A stretch of 64,000 nt of DNA from Ilex aquifolium (Eukaryota > Streptophyta > Magnoliopsida > Aquifoliales > Aquifoliaceae), in assembly GCA_951799425.1 (NCBI GenBank), contig OX637396.1:10381201-10445200 (forward strand), read 5' to 3'. Made by a program: the position numbers and the translations under genes. This document shows, piece by piece, positions 52,795 to 64,000 of this stretch. Positions within the stretch are counted from its first letter, which is position 1. Each line of letters begins with the position of its first letter. The notes beneath the pieces are model-generated. The model was given only the letters and a program-made list of their open reading frames with translations. It did no database searches and had not been told where the DNA came from.

Positions 52795-54191
52795 TATATT
52801 CGTGTCCTTGCCCATAGGGATTTGAATTCCTTCCAAAACACTTTTTGTCAGTCTGTTTTAATATTAAATCACCCACCATTCACATAGAATTCTACCGATT
52901 GAAACCTACGAATAGAAGTTTGACAGACCCATGCCTTAGGCAATTTTGCTACTGCTCCCTATCAATTCAGTGTCTTTCCCCTCTGTCTGGACTGGTTTGG
53001 CATTCAGCATATGGGCTTTACTCAAGAGATCAAGAGCATATTTTTCTTGATTATGAAAAACACCAGAATTGGTTTCAGTGGCCTAAAGGGCCAAGGTGTT
53101 TCATATCAAATTTTGAGTTGAATTGTGTCAGCCCCTTGACTGGGGTGGTGATGTTCTTTTTTTTATAAGGACTTCGTAATCTGTCCCTTTTAAAGGAAGG
53201 ACAAGTGTACAAAGTCCCTTATAAGTGGATCCCACAATCAATAAACAGTAAGGACCATATGTCGGAGGAGATTTGAATTCTGTGAGAGTAAAAAATTTGC
53301 AATCAAAAGTCGGACAAGGCCAAAGGTGGACAAAACAACATCTTGCTACGTTTTAAACAAGGCCTGTCCACAAACTTTTTTGACAAAGACAAAAAAGTAA
53401 AAGAGAAAAAGGGGGGGCATGTCGGAGGAACCCAAGAGACTTGTATCATGTTCGAGAACGTTCTAGAACCCAGCGCCTTCGGACACATGCTCCGATCCGG
53501 GTCAAATGGCGTTAAAGATCAAGAGTTGCCATCCATGGAAGTAGGTAGTCTTAACCGGATGTGTCTGTTAACAAGCAAGCCGAAGTCTGTTCCCAACACT
53601 GTTGGAGGAGATGCCAACCATCTCTCTCTGTTTACTACCACTTCAAGAAGATTTTGTACTTGATTGTAATGCCTTGTTGGGTGTGTAAGGTGTTGACCGT
53701 AAGGGCTGTGAAACAAAAGCATCAGCATGAACAAAAAAAAGAAAAGAAAACATGTGGAAATAAACCTTTTCATTTCTTTCTTTTCTTTAGATGACGAAAG
53801 AAACCATAACCAATTTGTTGAGCCTATCAACTCCTGAAAACAAAAAAGGGACAAAAACCCAGACTTTGCACTAGCAATTTCCCTAAGCAGCTTTATAGAA
53901 ACTATTCCTATTCTGACAAGAACCAGGCACATCATATCAAAAGACATTCTGGGGAGGGCTCAACCATCTGTGACTTATTCTCATTCACTTCCACCAAACG
54001 GCAATGATATCAGAATCCCAACTTCCCCTTCTTTTCATGCCTACTTGGCTCCTCAAAATTTCCTCTCACTATTAGATTTATCAATCAAGAAACAAGCAGC
54101 AAAAACAAAGAAAAAGAAAGAGAAAAAGTGAAACAGAACCCTCCCCGAAATCAATTAAGAACTTATGAAACCCAGTAAGAGGTTTAGTAAC
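52795..54191. other. Intergenic DNA and 3' flank of the second gene
   Basis: No convincing coding sequence. It contains the heat-shock element at 53451-53468 and a short inverted repeat, CTTTTAAAGGAAGGAC, near 53185. Closer to 54191 lies the probable 3' UTR of the minus-strand gene. Confidence 0.5.
53451..53468. promoter_or_regulatory. Perfect four-unit heat-shock element
   Basis: TTCgaGAAcgTTCtaGAA is four alternating nTTCn/nGAAn units with exact 2-base spacing, the ideal binding site for trimeric heat-shock factor. It lies about 0.7 kb beyond the stop codon of the downstream minus-strand gene. No TATA box or gene start is evident nearby on either strand, so its target is unclear. Confidence 0.6.
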
Positions 54192-57100
54192 TCAAGATTC
54201 CAGCTTAGAGTCAGATGAGCTTAACCCAGATGAAATGCCACCAACACTACCCATTTGTGAGTTGAGTGGCACTGAGAACCTTGGCAGCATTCCTTGGAGA
54301 ATTTTCGAAGATGAACTCGAGTTGATGTGCTGCACAAAAATAAATGGATAATATATTGTTGGGATTTGGGAAATAATTTCAAGTATTTAAGCAACTCCAA
54401 ATAAGATTAACCACAAAATGTCAAAACAAAAAAATTGATATTCGACAAGAGCATATGTGAACTCCTAGTTGTCTCCTGTTCTCAGAAAGCAGTTACCTTA
54501 CTTACATCCTTATAGAAAGCTTTGATCTCCTCCTCTGTAAGTCCTTCGTCTTCTCCAGCATTTTCCTCCCACCCCAGAGAACGCAAAAATGCAGCTTCTT
54601 CTTCCTCTGAACAAATGATAGCATCCGATGTAGAATGACTTTTTCCATTGTCGAGAGATTTCTGAGGCCCATTGCACGCATCACCATTTGAAGCCAAGTC
54701 ACTCGTCCTCTTAATTGATTGGCTGCTAGTAGATCTATCTGGCAATGGAGCATCTCCATTCTGAGGAATAGCAGAGGCAGATGGAGCTTCTGTTTCGCCA
54801 GGCTTATCCAAGGCAGAAGGTGACACAGCACGGCTAGGATCAGCAACAGCAGAAGAGGAGCTTGTCATAGATTTCTTCCTCATAAGGTTGAAGAAATCAT
54901 TCCGGCTCTGAACATGAGATGTGGATCTCTTCTCCAACGTTCCCAGAGCAGGCTTGCAGTCTGCAATGGCAAGTGCTGGGTTGTTGCCTGGGCTCCGTAA
55001 TGGAGCAGATCCAACAACTGATGGAGCAATAGCAAGTGGGCTATTTGCTATTTTGCTACCACTTGTTGGGCTCAAGCTGTCCTTTGCCGGACAGACACCA
55101 TTCCTCTCTCGTGCTGGTTTGAGAATGTGAAGTTTTCCCACATTAGACGTCTTTAAAACATCAGATTTCACAGGTCCACCACGAGGAGAGAGACTAACAA
55201 GGTGAGAAGATGAGATCTGATGCTGCTGTTGCCCAACTTTAGGCTTTGGTTTCTCTAAAGGATTCAACACCTGACAAGAAAAACTCGCAATGATCAGTCA
55301 AAAACACACAAATCTATCTTCCATACATGGAACCAAGAAAGAAACTCGTTGACTGTATCCACATTTTTGGGGAACAAAATGCTTTTAGCTGCAAGCAGAC
55401 ACACACACACACACAATGATGAGGATCACTAATTCACTACAACTGCTTAATCGATATTTACATGTTGTAAACAAAAAAAAAATTCTTCTCTTTTTTTGGA
55501 AAAGAGGAGAGGAAGACGGGAGGGGGAGGGGGTTTGAAGGTGTGGGGAGTGTTATGACGGGGCTAATGATATGATAAAGGGAACAGTTTTTTTATCCACC
55601 CTATTCCACAAGAAGAGACCCTTATGTGGTTCCACCTTTTTAAGAAACATTATGTGATACTTCTAAAATGTGGTGAGAAAGTTTTGAACCTCCAAAGTTT
55701 CCCTCCCATACCTTAAAGAATAGATTTCAAAATGTTCGATTCCAATGTTTCCCACCAATATAAAATAGGAAAGAAGGAAATGCCTTAAAACCTTTAATTT
55801 TTGGAATCCAGTTAAAGATAATCAAACAAGGCAACAATTCTACATGTGGAAATAAGAAGGGAAAAAGGCAAAACCAAAGATATTTTACTGAAAAGAGAAA
55901 GTGGTAGACTCTCCTAATTTCTCATGGAGCATTTCATAGTTAGCTCTCCCCGCCTTTCATTGCTTGTTCAGGAATGACCTCCATCCTCACAAATTTTATA
56001 ATCTCAAATATTGTGGCCATGAGAAATTGGAGAAGGTTACAAATGGAAGAAAAATCGTATCGAAGATAAATTCCCCTCTTACAAACCCAAAATTCACTTC
56101 GAAGTCACAACAGAACAACAATAATTATAAGGGAAAATTACAAATTACCTCCTCGTGGTTTGGCCACATAAAACATTACCCCCTTGAAATCGTTAATTTT
56201 TTTCATCCAAATCAACTGGATGTGATTCACACTCGCATGCATAATAATGTGAGATTGGAAGAGAAATGCTTCATCCAAAGGTGTTACTTTGAGTACCCAA
56301 ATTGCCCTCATGTACACAGCGGTGCCCCTCTATCTCTCTCACACACAAGCAGACGCACATTGCACGAGTGTCTCTCCCCATCTCATTTCTTCTCCTCCAT
56401 TGCCAAGTCAATTTTGCTTTGTCTCACTAAATGCATGACTTGATTTCTTAGTTGGAACCCAAGAATGGAATTGGTAATGGGGTTGAATGGGGTACTTTTC
56501 GGAGTCCGTGGAAGTTCATTTTTTAGGATTTCCTTTGCTTTTCTTAGAAAGTCAAGTTCATTATGGGTGATGGAACTAAAGTGCGTTTTTGGGAGGACGT
56601 ATGGATTGGGGAGTGTTTTTTTCTCTACTCTTTTTCCACAAGTGTATCGTGTCTCTGACTATTAAAGTCGATTGAGTGCACCTATGGTTCAGTCATATTC
56701 TAATTCGATTTCTTGGGATTTTGGGTTTGGTAGGAATCTCAATGATAGGGAATGTTCAAAGTTGATGATTTTCTTATCTATGCTTAATAGTCAGAGTTGA
56801 TGATTCTCTTATCTATGCTTAATAGTGTTTATTTGATTCGAAACTTTGAGGATAGGAGATATTGGATTGGTACCTCCACAGAGGCTTTTTCTTGTAAATC
56901 TTATTCAAGTCTTTAATTGATAATCCTTTAATTCCTTTTTTCGAGTCATCTATAAAGATTTGGAAGGTGAAGGTGCAGCTTTATACATGGATAATTTCTC
57001 ATGCAAAGATTAGTACTAATGAGGTTCTTCAAAAGAAGAGACCAAATAATTGCCTTCAACCGCAATAGTGTATTATGTGTAGATGTGAAAATGAGAATGT

Positions 57101-60100
57101 TGGTTAACCAAGATCTGGTGGTGGACCAAAAGACGTAAAGAACGTAGAGCGTAAAGTCCAATTAGATCCATTTTGGGTCACCTTTTTTTGTATTGCCCTT
57201 TGACAAGAACACTTTGGAACAAGCTTTTTGATCTTGTGGGATTTTCTTGGGTAGCTCCAAGGATTATGGTCTCTATGTTTTGCATGGAAAATGTGGGATT
57301 TGAAGGGAATAGTAAATGAAAGACTATTTAGAATAGTGCTCTCTTTGTTACACGTTGGGTGATTTGAAAGGAAATGAATGTGAGGATTTTTAGGATAAGA
57401 GTGAAGAGCTTGAGGGTTTATGAGATCGAATTTATTTTTTGGCATCTTTTTGGGCCTCAATTTCTAAGGATTTTGAAGATATCCCTTTCTTTTGTATTAA
57501 GGCAAGTTGGAAGGCATCGTGTGGCTTGCAGTTGTTCAATGTTTTATGTTTTCATTGTCTATTTTTGTAGCAAATTTGCTTGTCCACAATTGTTTGATTC
57601 TATTAATCTCTTGGTTATCAATAAAATTGTATTTCTTATCGAAAAAAACAAACACACACACACACACAAATGCAACACGCACACACATTGCAGACACAAT
57701 GTATCTCCCTCCCAACCTCTTATTTGAGTTATTTCCATCAAATTCTTGGCCCAAAGCTTGTGGGTGACTCCACCAACATCTCCACTACCATCTGACCACT
57801 GTTTACAATAGAACACTTTAAATTTGAAGTTAATTTTTTAGTTCGAGTTGAGGGTATGGAGAGGAAAATTGAGAACAATGACCACTTCAACTAAGAGAGA
57901 GAGAGAGGGGGGGTTAGACAAATTCCTAGGGCAATGCTTTGTGGGTTTGCTTCATGCCATCAATACAACTTCTTTGATTTTCTAGTATAATGATGAACAC
58001 AATTTTGATTAGTCAACTTTTGGTAACTATTTTAAAATTTAGAAATGCTTGATCACCAAGGTTGTCTTGCATGATGGTTATGGTCAATTTGTGTGATGGT
58101 CTTCTGCATGAAATGAGGTTGACGATGAGAGTGTTTACTTATGGAATAAAATAATCCAATTAAGGAGTAAGAATTATTTTTATCCAATTAAGAAATAACG
58201 GGGTGCCTAAATAAGGGTAAATGAGTCATTTTCACATCATCTATAAATTTGTGTGGAAAAATTGTCGGTTCAATTTGAACCAAAACTGTAGGAGGTTATG
58301 TGTACATTTTCAAAGTATAAGGAGGTGATGTGTTATGGATCAAACCATAAGGAGGTATTTCATAACTTTCCCTAAATATAATTAACAATGCAGGAAGAAA
58401 ATCTACGAGAGGATAAATATATAGAAGAAAATTCCTCAAAAAATGTGCTCTATAGTTAACTCAAAATATATCTCACCTGTTGCAATAAATCCACATTAGA
58501 TATAATACATAGAGGAACGAAACGTTAAAATGTATATTATACTAAGGCTTGGTGCAAAAAAAGATGGAGATATAACTTAAACCCTCCCTTTGTTTCATGA
58601 ATCCTCTGCTAACGCTCTTCTTTTTATACCCCTGATTCTTATAAAGAAAGTGCATCTTCCATAATTGATAAAGTGAATCCAAGTTGACAGAAGCTGCAGA
58701 ACATAACTATGTTGGTAATAAAGACAATCTCACCCTAAACCCATACTACAACCTACTCCATAAAAAAAATCCCATATTCAACTCCAACAACCAACCAAAC
58801 ATATGACCAAATATCTCTTAAGTCTTAACAATCCAAAATAAAACCACAGGCAAAAAGAAATGCTAAATAAGTTGGACATATGCAACATCAAGTAAATCAA
58901 TAGATTGCTCAAAATGGGAATTACACCATCCCTTAAATACTATAGAAGAGCATCCCAAAAAAACTATAAAGATCTTAGAAACTAATCCAAAGATTGATAA
59001 GACATAAGAACTAAAACAATAAATACGAATAAATCAATTGTTATACCATCACTTTAGTCAAATGTTTACGGCATTATAGCTACTTACATGGAGATTCTGA
59101 AGCAAATTTTTTCTAAGTCATGTGAAAAAGTAAAAACATAAAATAAAGACATAAGAAAAAGGACATGAAGCATAAGCGTCATCCATTGTTCAGAATTCAT
59201 CACACAACTAAAATGGCTGAGCACTTTTAACTAAGACTCCTATGTTATGAAATGTAGGAAAATGAAAATGAACAGTGATCCAAAAAAGCATTGTTTATAC
59301 AAAATCCACAAAGAATACAAGAAAGAATAAAAGACAACTATCCTCAAACAATTATTTGTAACAGGTTGAGCCACAATATAAAAACCTGGCATCAAACCTA
59401 TTATATCCTCAAATAAGGGAGGCAACGACTCTTACCAAAGCTTTAGGCATGGATGGTGTCATAGGAATTAATTGGCGAGATTGTTTAATAGCTCGCTCTT
59501 CAAGCCTCTGAGTTCCAACAGACACCTAATAACAAACAAAGAAGGCAAATAAGTATAAAATACATTTCATGTTATGTTGAACAAACAATAGAGCAGTAAA
59601 GCTACCTGCAGAGTTGTCTCAGCATGAGGAGCACCCTGGGCCAAAGTTTCAGCCATATTGAGAGCCGTTGTGCCTGAAGCCCCACAAGATGAATTTGCAG
59701 GACCTGCTAGTTGAACAGATGAGGCACTGGTGCCACTACTTCCAACTACCGCAGGCACCTCTGCCAAGGCTGATGTCCACTTATCACCGCCAATCACAGC
59801 TGAGGTACCAATTGGTAAGCTTTGAATGACAGTAATCAAGCCAGGAGATGGGACTCTTCCTATTTCAGGTGCTGCTTGTCTTTCCTCAGCTCCAAGAGAT
59901 GGAAAGTCTCGTTCAAATGCAGACTTGTTCACACCACTGATGGGGCTGCCCCCACCAAGCAGGCTGTTGCCGTTGCTGTGGTGGTTTTTGTTGGCACTGC
60001 TTGAGTCAGTTGCAACTTTTGGCTCAACACTTTTGCCTGAGATCATCGACTGTGAACGCCTTAACACCTCCTTTTCAAACCTACCCGGCAAAATGTTCCC

Positions 60101-60598
60101 TAAGGGATCAGAATAGTCTCGATGCTTGTGGTCACCCAAAATTAACTTTTCTTTATCACGAGAGTCATATATATCCTTATCCCAGTCCCGATCACGGTGA
60201 CTCCTACCAAAATTATTGTAAGTTCGCGAGTGAGCAGAACCATTACTGCTGGAACTCCGACGGAAATAAGAGGAAGTGGCACGATCCAAATGTCCATGAT
60301 CATGATCTCTAGTAGTTACTAATGACTTATTTCTTGAAGGCTTTGATACAGTGTGATGATCATCTACTATAATAAAAATATCGTAAGTCAACCAACAAGA
60401 AAAACATTGCAAGTCACTAATTCAAACTTAAGTTAAAATGCATACAATTAGAAACAAAGAGTTTGCATAATAAAGTTCATAAGAATTACCTGGGTGCAAT
60501 GAAGATAACGGAAATTGGTGGGCTGTAGTGCCACCACCAGTTACACTTCCACCGCTTTTCAACCATTCTGGAACTAATGATGGCTCACTTCTTTCCAT
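54192..60598 (-). CDS. Uncharacterised conserved plant protein with FPSLG motif
   Basis: Five coding exons follow GT-AG rules: 60490-60598, 59606-60363, 59436-59525, 54506-55270 and 54192-54329, giving about 619 aa. The start MERSEPSLVPEWLKSGG was chosen because AG (60601-60602) ends a likely 5' UTR intron two bases upstream. Residues 38-110 are rich in Ser, Arg, His and Asp (SHRDRDWDKD). Around 155-190 is a SAFERDFPSLGAEERQ block, like the FPSLG motif of vasculin-type and other RNA-linked proteins. GGDKWTSALAEVP follows. The C-terminal third has NDFFNLMRKKS and an acidic EEEEAAFLRSLGWEEN-EEEIKAFYKD block. The end pieces resemble an Arabidopsis family of unknown function. No enzyme domain, signal peptide or membrane segment is seen. 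A nuclear or RNA-related role is a guess. Confidence 0.85.
56440..57650 (+). mobile_element. Degenerate 3' part of an L1-type LINE
   Basis: Plus-strand frames read like the end of a plant LINE reverse transcriptase and its zinc-binding region. Examples are WVMELKCVFGRTYGLG (compare the usual VGDG..VRFWEDVW) at about 56560-56610 and WKVKVQLYTWIISHAKIST at about 56960-57010. Frames are broken by several stops and shifts. The 3' end has TTATCAATAAAATTGTATTTCTTATCGAAAAAAAC, typical of plant LINE tails, followed by a CA microsatellite. Only a 5'-truncated copy remains. No clear target duplication was found. Confidence 0.65.
57650..57690. repeat. (CA)n tract after the LINE tail
   Basis: AAACACACACACACACACAAATG directly follows the A-rich LINE end, probably grown from it. 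Confidence 0.8.
60363..60369 (-). other. NAGNAG tandem splice acceptor
   Basis: On the minus strand the intron ends TATAGTAGATGATC, with two AGs three bases apart. The preceding exon ends in phase 1 (CCA G). Use of the first AG gives Pro-Val-Asp-Asp, and use of the second gives Pro-Asp-Asp. Both keep the frame, so isoforms of 620 and 619 aa are possible. Confidence 0.75.
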
Positions 60599-61283
60599 AA
60601 CTAGTACCAAACATGATCAGTATAAAACAGAAAAGAAAAAAAGCATCTTGTCCTCCGTGTATTAAAGCTTAATATCTCCCTCCTCGTATGAATGGTCAGC
60701 ATCCACCCCATAAAACCAACAAAATCAAAATGTGCGCATACAAAGTCAATCCAAATGTTAATCCAATTTCAGTTGTTCTTTACCCCAAAACCTCTCCGTG
60801 CGCCAAACCAAGTAACTAGTGTTCTGAATTTAATCTTGCAAATCTTATCCTTCAAAAACCACTTTGAATAAAAGAATATGAAGTGTCCTGTACAAGGTAA
60901 CAAGGGTCTATTCTCTCTATGCACTATATACTGCCAAGTCAAACATGAAAAACTTCATTCAATTGGAAGAAACAAACTACTATGCTCTTTCAGTGCCCCA
61001 GAACAAGCTCAAGAAGGGCTTCCAGATTCCTCAATTATCAATAAAAACGCACTTAGAAGACCCTCATCTCAGTAATTAGAACTTCAGTCAATACCCACAA
61101 TATAAACCTATTCCTCCACTAAAGATGGCCAAAACAGAGCACTTCTTGAAGGAAAATTCATACCCAATACAGGAAACACAGAAATTCAAACCCTCGAATC
61201 GAAGAGAAAGATAAAATTGACTAACCCTGAACCTTAGAATTGATAATAATCCAATATAACAAAGCCAAAGCCTGAACAAAACC

Positions 61284-61323
61284 AAACCCTAATGGTTTGG
61301 CTCTCGCCGCCTGGTGTTTTATA
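61284..61323 (-). promoter_or_regulatory. Core promoter of the second gene: TATA box and telo-box
   Basis: The minus strand reads TATAAAA (61323-61317) and, 24 bases on, TTAGGGTTT (61292-61284, the telo-box AAACCCTAA on the plus strand). A start site near 61290 would give a leader that is spliced to 60600. Telo-boxes are common near the starts of plant translation and growth genes. Confidence 0.55.
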
Positions 61324-61329
61324 CTTCTA

Positions 61330-62762
61330 AGCAGTGCGATTCAGCGTATGGATATATGTGGGAGGAAATTCTAGACAGAGGAAGCCAAAGTTTCAATTGC
61401 TGTTGGTAGAGAGATGGACAGAAAGGGTATGTGCACTGTGTGACAAGCCTTTAGAGGGAGGCGCTATGTATATAGTCGTGAGTCAGAGGAAGAGAGATAA
61501 ACACCGTAGAACGCACTACCACTTCGATTTCGCCGTGGAAGGGAAGAAGATTATCTGTGCAAGGAGATTTAGAGAGAGAGAAAGATAGAGAATATAGCAG
61601 AGGAGGCTCTGTTTTGTGTGTGTGTTCTTGTGTACCGAGGCTTTTGGTGTTTTGCTTTGAACCCTATTTCCTTTTGTTGCTTAACTTGCTTGCATTTGCT
61701 ACTTGCAATACTCCCCTATGCCATGTTTATTATTTTTTAGGACAAATAACACTTTGCACCCTATAAAATTCTTAAATTATTAACTTACATTTTGAAAATA
61801 AGTATAATGTGAATAATTGTGTAAAGAAATAAGATACAAAAAAAAAAGGCAAATAATGCAAGAGATATTTAGTTTTGGACCATATTACTATCTTCTTATC
61901 TTATCGAGAGTATAATGAGAAAATTTTAAGACAATATATGGATTTATTTTAAGAAAATTTTAAGACCTAGAATGGATTTTGGAAGGATTCCTAGTGTTTT
62001 CAGGATTCTAATACACCACAGTCGCTCGAATATTAGATGAGTGTGAATCTCAATAATTTACGAGATCTTGTACTAGCTTTCTGACTCAAGCGAGTAATCC
62101 ACGCCAAGCAAGCGCCAATTACAAGAAACCAACTGAAGTTGATCCAAATGATGTCAAACAAATTTCCTCGGGTTTTTGCTTGGATGTGGTCTATACTTAA
62201 ACCTTAATTTGCATTAAACAAAAACCATGTTTTTCATACTAAAAACATAGGACTAAGTATACATTGCATAAATCAAGTCTTGAAAATATTGTCAATTTAA
62301 GGTCAATGTTAATGAAGGTATCTACATCCACTTACCAAACCAAACAGGTGTATGATTGTCATGAGTTTTGATTGAACATCTCCATTGATCTTTAATCCAT
62401 TCTTCAAGTAAGTTCAATGTCAACTGGCTTGATCATCTTTAATCTTTAGCACATAGACCTCAACCTCAACCAATTGGATTCATGTGACTCACAAAAGTAT
62501 TTCAATTATAAAAATCCTTATAGCTTTTCTCTCACAAAAGAATATTACTTTGTCTTAAGTGCAATGTTGAGTGTGTCGTTTGCATTTATTTAAAAATGGC
62601 ATGAACCATTTACATTTCGGGTGAAGCTTTGTAATTTCAAATTCTACTATTATTTCATCTGGATAAAATTTAGACACATGTTAGACGTTTAGTACGAAAC
62701 ATTTCAAAATTTTGATACATACAACTAACTCAATAGGTTATAAAAGGGTGTGAGTATGACTA
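61330..62762. other. Upstream flank of the second gene, no gene seen
   Basis: A plus-strand frame at 61334-61588 has no recognisable domain, and the region contains GA repeats (61570-61590). I treat it as promoter and intergenic DNA. The rest is AT-rich and empty of features. Confidence 0.5.
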
Positions 62763-63507
62763 TCTATATAATAAAGTATAATACAATTCAAATTTCAAAA
62801 GATAAATAAAATAATTTTTGTTTTTCGCGGTTGAGATCTCTTTAAATTTTACTTTAAAGTTAATCCGACGGCTAATATTAACACTTCAAATTTAATAGGG
62901 AAAATAGACTCATAAGGGTGTGTTTGAGATAATTTTTTAAAAATACTTCTAGGATTTATAACTATTCATAAGTATTTTTTTTTAAAAAGTAGTATTTAGA
63001 ACTGTCCCACTATCACCCCCACTGTCCCCCCACCACAACTACCCCCACCACCACCACCACCACCACCACCACCACCACCACTACCACTACCACTACCGTC
63101 ACCACACCACCACCTTGGCGTCAACAACCGCCACCACCACTACCACACCCGCCGCCCCACCACCACCATCACCACTACCACCATTCCTATCGTCCCACCG
63201 TTACCGCCACCCTACCACCACACCCACCGCCCCACCCCCCACCATCACCTTTTCTACAAAAACCATCACCACCATCGTCGCTGCCACCACCCCACAACTA
63301 CCCCACCACCACCATCCCATCACCGTCTCCCACCACCACTACTGCCGCCCACCATCACTACCACCGCTCACCCCAGTTACAACCGGTGCTTAATTTCTTT
63401 TCTCTCTCTTCTATCTTTGTAATTTGATTTTTGGTGTAAATACAAATATATTTATTTTTGACAATTTTTTTTATTACTCCATGCCTTCAGGCACGAGAAA
63501 TAACTAG
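62763..63507 (+). mobile_element. Small non-autonomous Helitron
   Basis: 745 bases. It starts TCTATATAATAAAGTATAATAC after an A and ends with hairpin TGCCTTCAGGCA (62763 family 3' end at 63482-63493), then CGAGAAATAA and CTAG before T. Both ends match the Helitron at 21822-24910. The middle is dominated by a CCA-type triplet array. No protein is encoded. Confidence 0.85.
63035..63370. repeat. CCA/CCACCG triplet-rich array
   Basis: CCACCACCA runs grade into ACTACCACCG/CCGCCCCACC units over about 330 bases. The frame over it (Thr/Pro-rich) is a product of the repeat. Confidence 0.9.
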
Positions 63508-64000
63508 TACATGAATAAGGTATGCCTCTATTAGTTGTCTCCTTTGTATATATCTATCTATTGTGTAAAGGAATCAAATTGTGGGTGAAAGAGTTTGGGA
63601 AGCCTTCCTTCCATAAATAATTAATTATTTTATTTTTAAACTTTTATCAAACTTTCCCACAATCAAATTCTGATAAGAGTTCAATATTAATTCTTAGGGT
63701 TTATATGTCCTACACTTATCCCAATCTTTTGGTTACTATTTGTAGATTTTCAAAAACTTTTTGGTGCAATACTACTCGGAGTGATCGAATACTAAATTTT
63801 GACAGAACTCATCCAACTTGAAGCCTTTCCAATCTAAAGACCCTAATTTGGAGTAAGAATGAAGATTATGTCAATACAGAAAAATAATGTTATACTGACC
63901 AAATTAAACGAGCTTCAAGTCAAGTGCCCAATTGAGCATTACTTAACCGATAATGCTATATAATCAAGTGTCAAATCGAAGAAATGTTTAATCAATATGG
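63508..64000. other. Intergenic DNA to the window end
   Basis: AT-rich. No feature could be supported. Confidence 0.5.

Larger units (their letters stand above)
56131..58372. mobile_element. Harbinger-like element in an intron, carrying a LINE remnant
   Basis: The left end GGGAAAATTACAAATTACCT and the inverted right end GGGAAAGTTATGAAATACCT pair for about 40 bases at roughly 75%. TAA flanks both sides (56128-56130 and 58373-58375), the PIF/Harbinger duplication. Of 2.24 kb, about 1.2 kb is LINE-derived. No transposase is present. Confidence 0.7.
55271..59435 (-). other. Large (4.2 kb) intron of the second gene
   Basis: Flanked by GTAAGAG at the exon ending PKAL and by CTTGTCAG before VLNPLEKPK, both in phase 0. 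It holds the Harbinger-like element at 56131-58372 with a LINE fragment in it. The other introns of the gene range from about 80 to 180 bases, so the insert accounts for over half the intron. Confidence 0.75.

Noticed and set aside
53343-53663. 106-codon plus-strand frame near the heat-shock element
   Set aside because: Composition looks non-coding, an opposing frame of similar length overlaps it, and no family is recognised.
61334-61588. 84-codon plus-strand frame upstream of the second gene
   Set aside because: It has no recognisable domain, overlaps GA repeats and lies in the probable promoter region. There is no evidence for a divergent gene.
63115-63393. 92-codon Thr/Pro/His-rich open frame
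   Set aside because: It is a by-product of the CCACCA triplet array inside a Helitron, with no domain or gene structure.

Overview
This window looks like nuclear DNA of a flowering plant, probably a eudicot. It is AT-rich, its genes have GT-AG introns, and its repeats are Ty1/copia and Ty3/gypsy (Tat lineage) elements, Helitrons, and Mutator, Harbinger and CACTA elements. One of its genes is a plant-specific WRKY factor. I see no CRISPR array, rRNA or convincing tRNA gene. All coordinates, repeat ends and divergence figures were read by eye.

Only two host genes can be supported, both on the minus strand. The first (CDS 42428-44945, five exons, 482 aa) is a group IIb WRKY transcription factor with an intact WRKYGQK motif and zinc finger and the V-type (VQR) intron. 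The second (CDS 54192-60598, five coding exons plus a probable 5' UTR intron, about 619 aa) is an uncharacterised conserved plant protein rich in Ser, Arg and Asp. It carries a FPSLG motif and an acidic C-terminal block, and its promoter has a TATA box and a telo-box.

Most of the rest is nested mobile DNA. Nest A (1410-17570) is an old copia element (LTRs about 9-10% different). It is split by a 4 kb CACTA transposon with 3-bp ACT duplications, which is itself split by a younger copia (LTRs about 4% different, duplication GAAGG). A 1.86 kb Ty3-type solo LTR (duplication TATAC) also sits in the old copia. A fold-back element (17788-19065) follows. Nest C (20662-25176) is a Mutator-like element with a 9-bp duplication, enclosing a Helitron. 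Nest B (26507-40886) is a Harbinger-like element (TAA duplication) enclosing a Helitron. That Helitron encloses a full-length Tat-lineage gypsy element (27487-38267) whose 941-bp LTRs differ at about 13 positions, which makes it the youngest large insertion. A CACTA MITE (40974-41356) lies just outside.

Between and beyond the genes are a Mutator-type MITE (45687-45869), a SINE with a 17-bp duplication (about 48966-49118), a second gypsy solo LTR (52205-52789), an orphan perfect heat-shock element (53451-53468), a Harbinger-like element carrying a LINE remnant inside an intron of the second gene (56131-58372), and a third Helitron (62763-63507).

The most system-like item is inside the Tat element. 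An oppositely oriented, intron-bearing reading region (about 28873-31372, + strand) has what looks like its own promoter: three tandem 23-bp palindromic units ending 8 bp before a TATA-like box. A GGCGCC-centred 24-bp minisatellite in this region recurs in the LTRs.
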